Translations under genes and position numbers: made by a program
Notes under the pieces: generated by a model
The model's input: the letters and a program-made list of their open reading frames with translations, nothing else
Database searches by the model: none
Told to the model about the DNA's origin: nothing
Assembly (NCBI GenBank): GCA_037367405.1
Contig: JAZKJV010005538.1
Span: 216,086-280,085 of the forward strand
DNA: 64,000 bases
DNA from: Ottelia alismoides
Lineage: Eukaryota; Streptophyta; Magnoliopsida; Alismatales; Hydrocharitaceae
Direction: 5' to 3'
Shown here: positions 23,502 to 33,748 of the stretch, in pieces
Position numbering within the stretch: the first letter of the stretch is position 1
Layout of the letters: every line of letters begins with the position of its first letter

Positions 23502-24380
23502 CTACGTGTAGACGCGGGCTTGGGCCATGACGGTTGAATTCTCTGCCACGCCTTTGTAGATGGCCCAAACATCGTCTTCACCCTTGGAAAAGTAAGACCC
23601 ACCACAAGAGGCTTTAACAAGCCCCTGCAGTTCTGGTGTCAGCCCACAAAAGAAGCTCTGCACTAGATTGGGCTTAGATATGTCATGGTGTGGACATCGG
23701 TCAATGAGCTCTCGGAATCGATCCCAAGCTTCATGGAATTGTTCGTTCGGGATCATGACGAAGTTGCTGATCATGGCTCTAGCTGCATTCATCCGATCGA
23801 GAGGGTAGTACTTCTTCAAATACATGGTCCGGAGATCTGCCCAAGTATCGATGAATCGCCCCAAATGTTTGAGCCAGTATGCGGCTCTGTCAACCAAGAA
23901 GAAAGGGAATGTGATCATCTTGATAGTGTCCTCGGTCATCAGCCTATCATGGATTGTGCTGCAGATCATTTCAAATTCTTGGAGGTGGAGGTGTGGCTCT
24001 TCGGTCGGCAACCCATGGAATTTGGGCAGAAGCTGAATGGTGTGGGGCCGAAGCTCGAAATCTCCATGGATAGGAGGGAGTCGGATCCAACGATGAGTAA
24101 GGGATGATGCAGGATTGTGCAATTCCCTCATGATAGTCTGTGGCGGTCTCTCAGCGTTGGGATCTCCTCCCTGGTTCTCCACAACTGGAATGTCACCTCC
24201 TCCTCCACCGCCACCGCCCCCAGGTCGGTTCTCTCGCATCTGTGCGATCTCTCTCATGAGGTCACCCATAAAGACTCCCTGGTCATGAATCTGTCTCTGC
24301 ATTGTCTCCAGGGATGCCAGCAAGGAATTATTGATGGCGACGTGATCAAATAGAAATGGCGGGTTCTCATGGTCATCAGG
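23502..24380 (-). pseudogene. Gag capsid domain, element B, interrupted
   Basis: The retrotransposon Gag domain (PF03732 type) that forms the particle shell: ITFPFFLVDRAAYWLKHL, then a WADLRTMYLKKYYP-type helix, RFRELIDRCPHHDI, and VQSFFCGLTPELQGLV followed by CGGSYFSK. A Gly run (nine residues) and a coil (LLASLETMQRQIHDQ) lie upstream. At 24,383/24,384 the ORF is cut by CACTA element C; beyond the 3-bp site the reading frame continues at 45,021 without frame change. The apparent extension of this frame past 24,384 into C is not gag. A TAG ends it at 23,499-23,501. Confidence 0.9.
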
Positions 24381-24419
24381 ATGCACTACAAAAAAGGCGG
24401 GATTGGCGTACACATAAAA

Positions 24420-24660
24420 GCTTGTTAAGTGCACGCCTAGTGCCTGCCATGTGCACGCCCGAGGTGTGGGCGAGCACATGTGCTCGTTTAGGGCGTGCTC
24501 GCTTCTGTGAGAGTCGCCCCGGCTGGTTGGCGAGCACATCGGGGCGCTATGTGCTTGCCTGCTCCTTGGCGGGCACATATGTGCGCGCCGATGTGATCGC
24601 CTCCTCTATAAATTGCGATTACCCACGGAGCACCTGGCGAGCACATGTGCTCGCCCAAAG
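24420..24660. repeat. Left subterminal palindrome array, element C
   Basis: Repeats of a CGAGCACATGTGCTCG type. A perfect 16-bp palindrome lies at 24,471-24,486 and a perfect 20-bp palindrome GGCGAGCACATGTGCTCGCC at 24,636-24,655. Variants GGGCGTGCTCGC, GGCGAGCACATCGG and GCGGGCACATATGTGCGCGCC lie between them. They are the likely binding sites of the element's own DNA-binding transposition protein. Confidence 0.8.
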
Positions 24661-24955
24661 TGATTTCCAGGAAAAAAATATACAGGTTCGATAGGGTTTT
24701 GACGTCCCGTCGAACCTCTATACCCTGCCAATAGACCACTGCAGGTAGCTCCCTAAGCGTATATATATTATACCAGTTCGTTGAGTAAGATAACTAGCAC
24801 TAACAATTGAAAAGGAAAGCAATATACATGAATTCAGAAATAAACAATCTAATTTAACATCTAAATATTACAAACAAGTCAAAGCCAACAAGTTCATATA
24901 AATTAAAAGATGTGCTAAAAGTTTAAAAAAAATACAGGTCCAAACCAACAAAAAT

Positions 24956-26933
24956 TTACTTCTTCTTTGATCTAAAAAATTTGGACACTAAATCATGCTT
25001 TGATTTCTTTTTTTCTTTCTCCTTTTCTTTGAACCTCGCATACATGCGTGCCTCTTCTTCAGGGTCGTTCTCCTCCTCCTCTTATTTATCAGATTCAATC
25101 TCTTCAGGTTGAGATGCACGCCCTTGCGACCTATATTATATATGGAAGATATATATCTATTACATGCATTTTGTAGATATAGGAATTTAAAATTATTACT
25201 CATTCTATAAGAAGAATACTTACATGTACGCCGTGAACTCCTCTCGGAGCTTCGTCACCTGCTCCACCATCATCGCCATCTGCGACTCCATTGGAACTGT
25301 TGATTGTGACGGATGTGGTTGCGTGTACGACGACTGATACTATGCAGAATAGGAGTGACGATGTTCCTCCACATAATATGGAGGAAGACCACCAAGCGTC
25401 TGCTTCCTATTCGCCACAACGTCCCTCTCCTCCAACACCTTATAAGTTTTTCAATTTTTAATATAAAATTATATATTAGAAATGAGTATAGTAAGATAAT
25501 ATTTATCCATATATACCTGCTTCCAGTCGTTTTATCAAATAGTGGTTGCTCTCCAGTTGGATCGACACCCCATTTTTCTGCAGACAGTGCCAGATAACGA
25601 TCCTAAAATACAAAGTTTATAATATATAAATGAGTTATAATATATCATTTAATTGTAAATATAGTGATAGACTTACCAATAATTGTCCTACTTCAGGAGT
25701 GGACCATTGCGACTCTCCTTCTCTCCCACTCATGTGGGATCTCGACCACCACTCCTGAAAAGAGGGTTCCCTTTCCAACCTAGTTGTCTGAAATTTTTTT
25801 AAGATCTAATAACAACATTGCATTATATTAAAGTAGATCTCCAAAAAATAATTTTGAATTGTAATACCATCTCCACTCTAATCTGATTGTGGCTTTTAGA
25901 GCCACTTGTCGACTTAATCCTTTGTTTCTGTTACTTTGTCCTTCCCGCCGTACATCTTCTTCCAAACTCATCATCCGCAACGAATGCATCACAGAAATCC
26001 GCCCATCTGGAAGGATTATGTTATGATAATTGATTATTTTAAAAAATTTAATATAAATTATTTGACAAGTAAAATACCTATCCTCCGTACACCATGACGG
26101 CGGGAACCTCTTCATCTCCTCAAAATTCATCTCCTCGCATCCAGTCTTCGCATGAGAGTCTCTCTTTGCCTTGAAAAATGTATCGCTCATTCTCTTTTCT
26201 GCCAAACGAATGAAGGCTCTACGATAAACCTCCTTCCCCAGACCAGAGCCAAGGCGAAACCTACTCTGAAAATTATAGCAAATTATAAGATACAAAAAAC
26301 TTGACCAAAAAAATCTGTATCACTTCTTAGAAACATTTCTTACCAGAAACATGTCAAACAGTCTCTCATGTTCTGCAGCAGGGATGCGACACCATCTAAA
26401 TTGCATGGAAGTCAAGTGTGTCTTTATTATTTTGGTTATCTCCTTTGCCACCCTGTTGCTGTTCAAAAAATCCCTGCATTTACTAGAAAATTTAACTTCG
26501 ATACAATTTATAAAAATTTGGAAAATATTTAAAGGTAAAATCTATAAAATTTTTACCTCCCATCAGCCGTAACCTCCAACAAAGGGTGGGACTCCGACGT
26601 CTGTCCAACTATAGTAGGTAAAGGCACGGATGTGCTCGGCCGTCCAGAAGAAGGAGAGTCAGAACCCATCGATGTCCGTGCTGATATGGGGACCTAGACT
26701 GGGAATCCTGTAGGGGCTGCTGAGGTAGATGGCTCTCCATAGCCTCCTACATAAAAGGGTGGCGGAGGATAACCAAGAGACTCGTAGTAAGCTATCACCC
26801 GACGAACCTCGTCGGACTGTTAATCAGGAACAACATCCGGGGTGGGCTGCCTACTGGAAGAAGGTGTTTCTGAGGAAGATGGACGATTGGATCTATGTGA
26901 TTCATGCGCCCCGCCACGTCCAAAACCTACCAT
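24956..26933 (-). pseudogene. En/Spm second protein (Transposase_24, PF03004 type)
   Basis: A multi-exon gene read on the minus strand. Exon 1 starts at ATG 26,933 (MVGFGRGGAHESH, a Ser/Pro-rich region, then YYESLGYPPPPFY) and ends at a GT donor at 26,556. The next exon begins about 26,471 (DFLNSNRVAKEITKIIKTHL, then FRWCRIPAAEHERLFDMF). Further exons give EVYRRAFIRLAEKRMSDTFF, FPPSWCTEDR, WADFCDAFVADDEF, KSTSGSKSHNQI, FQEWWSRSHMSGREGESQWS, LALSAEKWGVDP and a basic C-terminus ending KSKHDLVSKFFRSKKK with a stop at 24,956. This order is that of the plant En/Spm PF03004 proteins found next to TNP2. Five in-frame stops make it dead, most at positions where CAA or CAG is expected. Confidence 0.8.
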
Positions 26934-27027
26934 GACTGTAATAATGATGTATTACATATTTATTACTTAAGATTTTAGTTAATTCAATTATAATTGTATA
27001 ATAAAACTTACAATTAATCTTCATCAC

Positions 27028-28230
27028 TTATTTCGGTGGGATTAAAGGATATTTCTTCGTTTTCTGAGTTTTCTGAGTAATCATTTCTGGAGTCTGTATC
27101 ATCTTGTAAGTCAACACAGAAAACTTCATTATCAGCCAATCAATCGATTCCATAATTGGGACTTCTTCTGTTAAGTCTATTCTTTCATTTGTTGGTGTAA
27201 ATGCTTCATCTATGTCATCTTCCTTATTATTGGAATCATTGGAGATATAACCTCGAGAATTTATCTTCACAACAGTTACTGTTTCAACGCTCTTTCTCTT
27301 CTTTGATATTTGTGGGAGATAATATACTTGATCTGCTTGAGATGCTAAGACGAATGGTTCAAATCTGCATATAAATTTCCTTTGCACCACGTCGACAATG
27401 TTATTTCTTTTATCGAGTACTACACCTCCATTGGGTTCATACCAATCACACAAGAAAAGAACTACTTTATTCAAGCCTGGTATACTATATTCCGCTTCTA
27501 TAATCTCCTTTAAAATTCCGTAATAATTCAGATGATCTTCCTCATAACAAGATCCACGAACCATCACTCCATGATTTTGAGTTGTCAAATATTTACCAGA
27601 ATTTAAGGTATGAAAACGATACACATTACTGTAACAAGAGTTGTATGATCGAACCTTATAAACAAGTCCTTCTCTATTATATTTTTTAAAATATGAGAAT
27701 AGAAATCACCACCGTCCAACTGTTTTGAGCGGTCTTTAAACCACGCTGGAAATTGGTTCCTATAAGTGCTCAAAACTTCGTCATCTGAATACATAGGATT
27801 TTCCTCCATAATTTTCTGTCTAAATTCCCTAAAATTTATAAGAGAAACATATTCATTACTTGTGATGAATATATACATAAAGTAATTCAAATACTTACTG
27901 AACATATGGTGTTATTTCCTCGCAATTGTCTAATACGTATAACTCTGCAGCATCCTTCTCTTGTTTCGATAAGAAACGTTCAGTTGCTTTGCCTATTAGA
28001 TGAGTGGATGGCCGAAAGATACTGATACAAGGTTCTTCATCGGAAGAAATTGTCTCATTCCTCCTGCATCTATTGTGGATAGTCTCCACATCTTCTGGAA
28101 GATATCTTGCGCAGAATGTTGCGACTTCCTCATATATATATTGTGAACTTATAGATCCTTCAACTTTACTTTTGTTTCGGACCTTTCTTTTAAGAAAGAA
28201 CATAAACCTATAAGAAAATAGGTTAAACAT
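27028..28230 (-). pseudogene. TNP2 transposase C-terminal part (DUF4218 end and DUF4216)
   Basis: The minus-strand 28,213-27,895 piece reads FMFFLKRKVRNKSKVEGSI, then EEVATFCARYL, VETIHNRCRRN and AELYVLDNCEEITPYVQ, the end of the DUF4218 domain of CACTA TNP2 proteins. After a probable intron comes FRQKIMEENPMY and FPAWFKDRSKQL (27,850-27,700). After another comes 27,624-27,028 with YRFHTLNSGKYLTTQNHGVM, YYGILKEIIEAEY, VVLFLCDWYEPNGGV and FVLASQADQVYYLP, the DUF4216 domain. A tail rich in acidic residues follows. The fragment lacks the DDE catalytic region and the first half of DUF4218, which are deleted between this piece and 28,245. Confidence 0.85.
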
Positions 28231-28244
28231 TTAGTCCAAATAGT

Positions 28245-29374
28245 AAAGAATGGAATGGAACATCAATGTACTTTCCCGGATGTGTAGGTCAAGGTACTAA
28301 CAGCGAAAGAAACATAAACTGTCTCTTATTATATAACCATGGGGGTAGATTATATGGCGTTGTCATTACTGGCCAACAAGAGTAATCTTTACTTCTTCCA
28401 TGAGGATTAAACCCGTCTGTACATAAACCTATAACGCAATTCCTCTTTTCATCCTTAAATGTAGGAAAAGCTGACATCAATTCTTTCCAATAATCAGACT
28501 CGGATGGATGCTCCATATATTCATCGACTTTATGTTCCGCGTGCCATGTCATGTACTTCACCGTTTCTTTACAATAACATAGTCGTTTCAATCTCGGAGT
28601 CAACGGGAAATAACGTAGAATCTTTCTCGATATTTTTGTTCCACTCTTACTAGCTGTCTGATATCTTGTCTCATTACATTCAGGACACCGTTGTAAATGT
28701 TGATGTTCACCGTAATATAGAATATGGTTATTTATACATGAGTCTATTTTAACTTCTGCTAAACCCATCTTCCGCATCATCTTTTTCGTTTTGTAATAAT
28801 TATCAGGTAACTCTGCATCTTCTGGTAACATCTTCTTAATAATCCTCAGCATTGCATCAAAATTACGATCGGTCATATTATATTCCATCTTCATCGATAG
28901 AAGATCCGAGACCGTAGAAAGTTTTGAATATGTCTTGCAACCCAACCACAATGGCTCTTCCGCTTTTTTCAACAGCTCGTAAAATTCTGCAGACTCTCCA
29001 TATGGTTCCTCATCATTTAACAAAGTATCATTAAATTCTGGACCCGCAACATCCATAACCATATCTGTAAAGGGATTAATATTGTCAGCTTCTTCCATAT
29101 CATTCATACTGTCCTCGAAATTCTCACCATGCCTCCACCAAATCTGATATCCTTCCATGAAACCCATTCTATAAAGATGTAACTGAGTTTCATCTTCTGA
29201 TGTCTTCCTCATTAGATGACATTTCTTACATGGACACAAGATAGTTCCATCTGAATCCACAATACGGGAACCTTGTGCGTAAGCAAATTGTATAAATTCC
29301 TTAACACCTCTTTGAAAGGCATCTGCTATACGTCCATCTACTACACGGTTGTACATCCATTCTCTATTGGTCAT
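28245..29374 (-). pseudogene. TNP2 transposase N-terminal part (CACTA)
   Basis: It starts at ATG 29,374 with MTNREWMYNRVVDGRIADAF and a CxxC motif in CPCKKCHLM (the plant transposase-associated domain, PF13963). Then come the conserved LLKKAEEPLWLGCKTYSKLS, MKMEYNMTDRNFDAML, ILYYGEHQHLQRCPECNETRY and the Transposase_21 start (KYMTWHAEHK, IGLCTDGFNPHGRS, WPVMTTPYNLPPWLYNKRQF, FLSLLVP). Six further conserved codons (PTHPGK) are readable past the stop at about 28,287, then homology ends abruptly near 28,245. TNP2 normally cuts CACTA ends; the catalytic DDE core is missing here, so this copy cannot work. Confidence 0.9.
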
Positions 29375-29498
29375 ATTGATGAACCTGAATTAAATAATCT
29401 AAAATGTCAAATCTAGGAAATTGAGGATATCTAAACGTATCACATTATTGAGATAAAAGATGAGAAGAGAAGTGTATTAATTATGTTATCACTTTAGC

Positions 29499-29775
29499 CC
29501 GTCCATAAGGATTCAAATTTACTAAAAGAAGATCGTTGTCACAAGTATCTTTATTTCTAACGAAAATTCGGCAGCATAACCCTGCACCTCTCCCGTATAC
29601 CCCATAAATCAATCCTAATTAATTATCAAAATAATCATATTAGTGATTATTTCAATAATAACTATGATTGATTTGGTATACCGAAGAGGAAGGGGTTATG
29701 AACCGAATTTCCGTAAGAAATAAAGACCTTGTGACACCGATCACCTTTTAGTAAATTTGAATCCTTACGGACCCC
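29499..29775. repeat. Long inverted repeat inside element C
   Basis: The left arm 29,499-29,602 (CCGTCCATAAGGATTCAAAT to CCCGTATACC) is imperfectly complementary to the right arm 29,677-29,775 (GGTATACCGAAG to ATCCTTACGGACC), around a loop of about 75 bp. It lies just upstream of the TNP2 start codon, in the probable promoter/leader part of the transposase gene. It could fold into a large hairpin RNA if transcribed. Confidence 0.8.
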
Positions 29776-29789
29776 CTTAGTCCGAGAAC

Positions 29790-30950
29790 TCCAAACTAAG
29801 GAAAGCTAATATAAATGTAATACTTTAAGATCATTTTACGTCATACATTTGTATGTGCTACAAATGAGACTATAAAATAATCTTAAAATATTTATTCATT
29901 TATATTAACCGGGCAATTACGTATATTTGGCTGGTTAACGATGGGGATAGGGATAAGTGTGATCCTTATTTGGTGCCTAATACAGTGCTTGGGTCACTAA
30001 GAGTTAATAGGTACCTGCAAAAAAATTTCGAACCTGCAAACATCAAAATCCACGACCATTGGTCTGGGATAAACATCCCAAAGTGAGTCCAATAGTTCTG
30101 TGAAAAAATAAAAAAAATATAACACAGTTAGCGGTGATCAAAATCCTCCAATGTGTTGCACACGCCACCCGTTGTGCAGGGCCACACACCACCCCGTGTG
30201 GAAGGACACACTGTATGTGATGGATTTTGTGCGATTTTCTAATAATTAATAAATAATATTTTGAACTTATCATAAACCTATCTATAAGTTAATGCGATAT
30301 AATTGGTCACATTAAGTAGAATTTAATGTGATAATAAATTATCACAAAGGAAACATTGGTGTATATCATATCTCATATCAACATGATATGAAATTTTATA
30401 ACTGTTATTAATGATGTTCATCATATCTAATATCTACATTATTGAAGTTGACTAACTAATGTTATTCACAAATTTCATAACTAATCTTTTTAAGAAAATT
30501 AACAATACTAACTAATGCAGATGTTGTAATGGATATTTTATCAATTATAATTTACAAAATGTAAACATAATTTGGTTGAGGCATTTTATCGAACACTTAG
30601 AGGGCATACAATTATACATATTATTGTCACAACCATAATCAAAATTTCAACACTATAGTGATCTACTATTATCCTAAACATTTAAAAAACATTTAAACTA
30701 TCAAAACAAACACTAGATTCAACAAAAAAATGAAATCCTAATCCATCCAAACAATACAAATATGTAATGAAATCTTATAAAAAGATAAAGGATGAAGGAT
30801 TATATTGTATGGTAGATGTATATCTACTCAAAATACGAAAACAACGGGCTTCGGTGTCGGGGCGGAGGGGAGGCGGGTCACCGGAGGGAAGGAATTGGGG
30901 GAGAGTCATGTGAGAATAAGGAAGAAGGACCCCGCGAGGTTCTGTTTACG
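29790..30950. other. Element C 5' noncoding region
   Basis: AT-rich, no gene recognised. The patch near 30,150-30,220 holds short GTGTGCA/TGTGCAG-type repeats (GTTGCACACGCC, GTTGTGCAGGGCC, CCCGTGTGGAAGG). It presumably contains the transposase promoter, which I cannot localise. Confidence 0.5.
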
Positions 30951-30955
30951 GGTTT

Positions 30956-31139
30956 GGGCGAGCACACTTAAGTGCTCGCCAGGCCGTCACCAAGTGCTCG
31001 CCCGCAATTTACAAGGCTCTAAATTATTCCGCGCAAAGAAATTCAAGTGGGCGAGCACATGTAAGCGAGCACATGTGCACACCCGAATAGGAAATCGCAC
31101 CTCTCTACAACATTCAAACCGGCGACCCTCATGGGCGAG
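30956..31139. repeat. Right subterminal palindrome array of C, part 1
   Basis: GGCGAGCACACTTAAGTGCTCGCC-type inverted repeats at 30,957-30,980, then GTGCTCGCCCG near 31,004, GGGCGAGCACATGTAAGCGA at 31,049 and GAGCACATGTGCACAC, and a last half motif GGGCGAG at 31,133-31,139 that is cut by element A and resumes as GCGAGCACATGTGCTC at 44,914. Confidence 0.8.
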
Positions 31140-32301
31140 TGATGAATCCACATTTCATTATCTTTATTCTATCATTTTGGCACTAAAAACCCTAGCAAAT
31201 GCCTGTAAATACCTTTAAATAGAGCATCTTAGCATTCATGCATGTGCATTCAGATAGTGTCTAAAATACTGTAATTAAGGCCAAAATTATAGAATAAATA
31301 AAGAAAAGAAAAAGAATAAAATATTGTAAATATTTTATGACCCAAAACCCTCGAGACCTAGGCATCTTGATGAATAGGTCGACAAGGAATAAAGTAGGGG
31401 GAGATAAGGGCCAAAATACAGTATAAATACCTATAAAATTATATTCATTCTTTAGTCATTTTGGGACCTATTTTTGGTTCCACTTTTTATACATCAAATA
31501 AAGAAACTTTGTACATGAAAATTGTAGATAATTTAATAAAGAAAAATACAAAATTGATTTCACAGAAAAATAATATACGGATAAAAAGTTATGGTCTGAA
31601 TAAGAATCCAGAATCCCAACTTCCCAGACTCGTATCTCACAACTGACAAATCCAAATGCAGCATAATCACCTTTAATTGTATATAGAAGAAAATAAGCTA
31701 ATTAATGGCGGGGGTTTTGCATTTGGCGGAGCTACGGTTTGAAAGTTGAGTTTTGGACCCACATTGTATAAGTGTACATATTAAACTATTCAATTTATTA
31801 ATTATTTATTATTTTTATATTATTACATTTTTATAATGTTGTAAATATTACTTATAATAATTGTGAATATTAAAATCAGAATAAAAATGCAAAGAAAAAT
31901 AAAAATAAAAATGAACATATATAGAATACATAGGTACACTACCTATATCCATACCTATACATGATACCTTTATATTTTATTTAATATACAAAATAACTCA
32001 TAAAATTAAAATAAAAATATATTTGTGTAGATAAAAGTATTTTATAATTTTATAAAATCATAAATAAAAATAATAACATTAAAAATACCTAAATAAAAAT
32101 AGAATACTTAAATATATAGATATATATACTATAAAGGGCATAAATGCAAACATGTAAAAATACGTCTCATAAAAATAAATAAAAATCACCATAAATTAAT
32201 TCATAAAATAATAAACATTTTTCATTTTATAATTAAAAATCAATAAAATCGTTTTCTATTTTAATTTGATTTTAGAAATCTTTTTCTCCAGGTTTTTCCT
32301 G

Positions 32302-32356
32302 GTTGGTCCACGTGGACCAACTAGGGGGCTAGGAGAGTTGACCTCGGTCAACTCTC
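32302..32356. promoter_or_regulatory. G-box palindrome and W-box pair, A 5' LTR
   Basis: GTTGGTCCACGTGGACCAAC at 32,302-32,321 is a 20-bp perfect palindrome with a CACGTG core. At 32,333-32,356 GAGAGTTGACC and GGTCAACTCTC form an inverted W-box pair with a 2-nt spacer. In the 3' LTR the palindrome (42,250-42,275) is longer, 26 bp, because one base differs. Confidence 0.65.
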
Positions 32357-33709
32357 TGCCCAACACCTGGGCTGTGTCAGAGCTGCGTTTTGACCCATTT
32401 CCACCCTTTTTTCGAGGCCAAGGCTTTCACTTTTTCATGATGATTTCTTCAGCAAATATGTTGCTCGACTATCAAGGATACTCGCCCCATGTTTAGTTTG
32501 GCTTTTGGAGCGCTGCACCGCCTTGTGCGCCTCGTTGAAGGTGCCCACTCGGCCATGTTCAAAACCTGCCCCCTTTCATCCCTTCCTCCTTTGAACCGCT
32601 TTAGCCTGAACAACTCCCTCCGAGGGCTTACGACGGGGTCCCCTGTGACAGAGGGAAGACCCTCTACCTTGTCGAGGTGAACCACCAAGTTCGGCGGCGT
32701 GCGTCCAACCCCATCTCCGGCCTCGCGGCCGTGAGGTCTCTACCTTGTGCTCCTAGCCCTCGAGGTCCATTTCTTCTTCATTTTTTTGCTTTGTTTTACT
32801 TGCCTTAGGTTATAGACTCAATTGCCACCCTCCATTTCGCTCGTTATCCATTCAATCACCTACGCCGCCACCTCGCCGGAGCAAGCTCCGGCGAGCTCAT
32901 TTTCACGCCATTAACTATTTAGTTTGCTCGTACTTGCTCTGGGACCACCGTCTGCCGCCGTGCGCTTTGATTGCAGGTACCAGGTGCGAGGAGGACCTCA
33001 TCTGGGGTCAGTTTTGTTGAGGTCCGACCTTCCTGGAGCCGCCTCCCTTCATCAACTCTACGACGGCGCTCCGGCGAGCGACCTGCCATTTTGAAGCCGC
33101 CAATCGTTCGAGGAGGCTCCCAGGTGTTGTCCGGGGCGTTTTGGAGGAGCTCTAACGTTGGAGGGAGCCCATCAACGACGGAGGAAGTTCAGCTCACAGC
33201 TGTTCTTCCTCTGTTCTTGCTGGATCCCTTCGCACCGTCGATCTCGCCCCCGTTCTTGGCGAGCTACAGCAGCCCTTGGATCACTCCCACGGCCAGCCGT
33301 TCGATTGAGCATCGCCATCTAATCTGAGCCGTGGATTTTGAAGGGGTATCGGACCATCTCGAGGCGACACGTGTTCAAGTGGGGTTGCCCAGGCCGTTGG
33401 ATGGTGCCCCCTTTGTGGGTAATTTTGTTTTCTACCCGCAACTTTTTGCATTTAACCTCTGGCACATAATCCTTCATTGGCTGTTGTTTAATTTATGTAA
33501 TATTTACAGATCATACCCCGCACTTTTGCTTATTTACTTTCAGGTCCTCGCCTGGTGCACGTGCTTGTCACGTGCGTCTAGGCATTTTGCAAGTGGACCC
33601 CAGCCAGTTTTTGTATTTAATTATAGTACTTAAACGTTTTGTTGCAGTTCAAAGCTTTCTGGCTATTTTACACTTCAGCCCCCAACTTTTGGGTTTTCGC
33701 ACTCGTGCC

Positions 33710-33748
33710 CTTCCCAGGCGCGCGTGCGACGAGCGTGAGCCTGGGAAG
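33710..33748. promoter_or_regulatory. GC-rich stem-loop, A 5' LTR
   Basis: Arms CTTCCCAGGC and GCCTGGGAAG, perfect over 10 bp, around a 19-nt GC-rich loop. A possible RNA structure in the transcribed part of the LTR. Confidence 0.5.
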
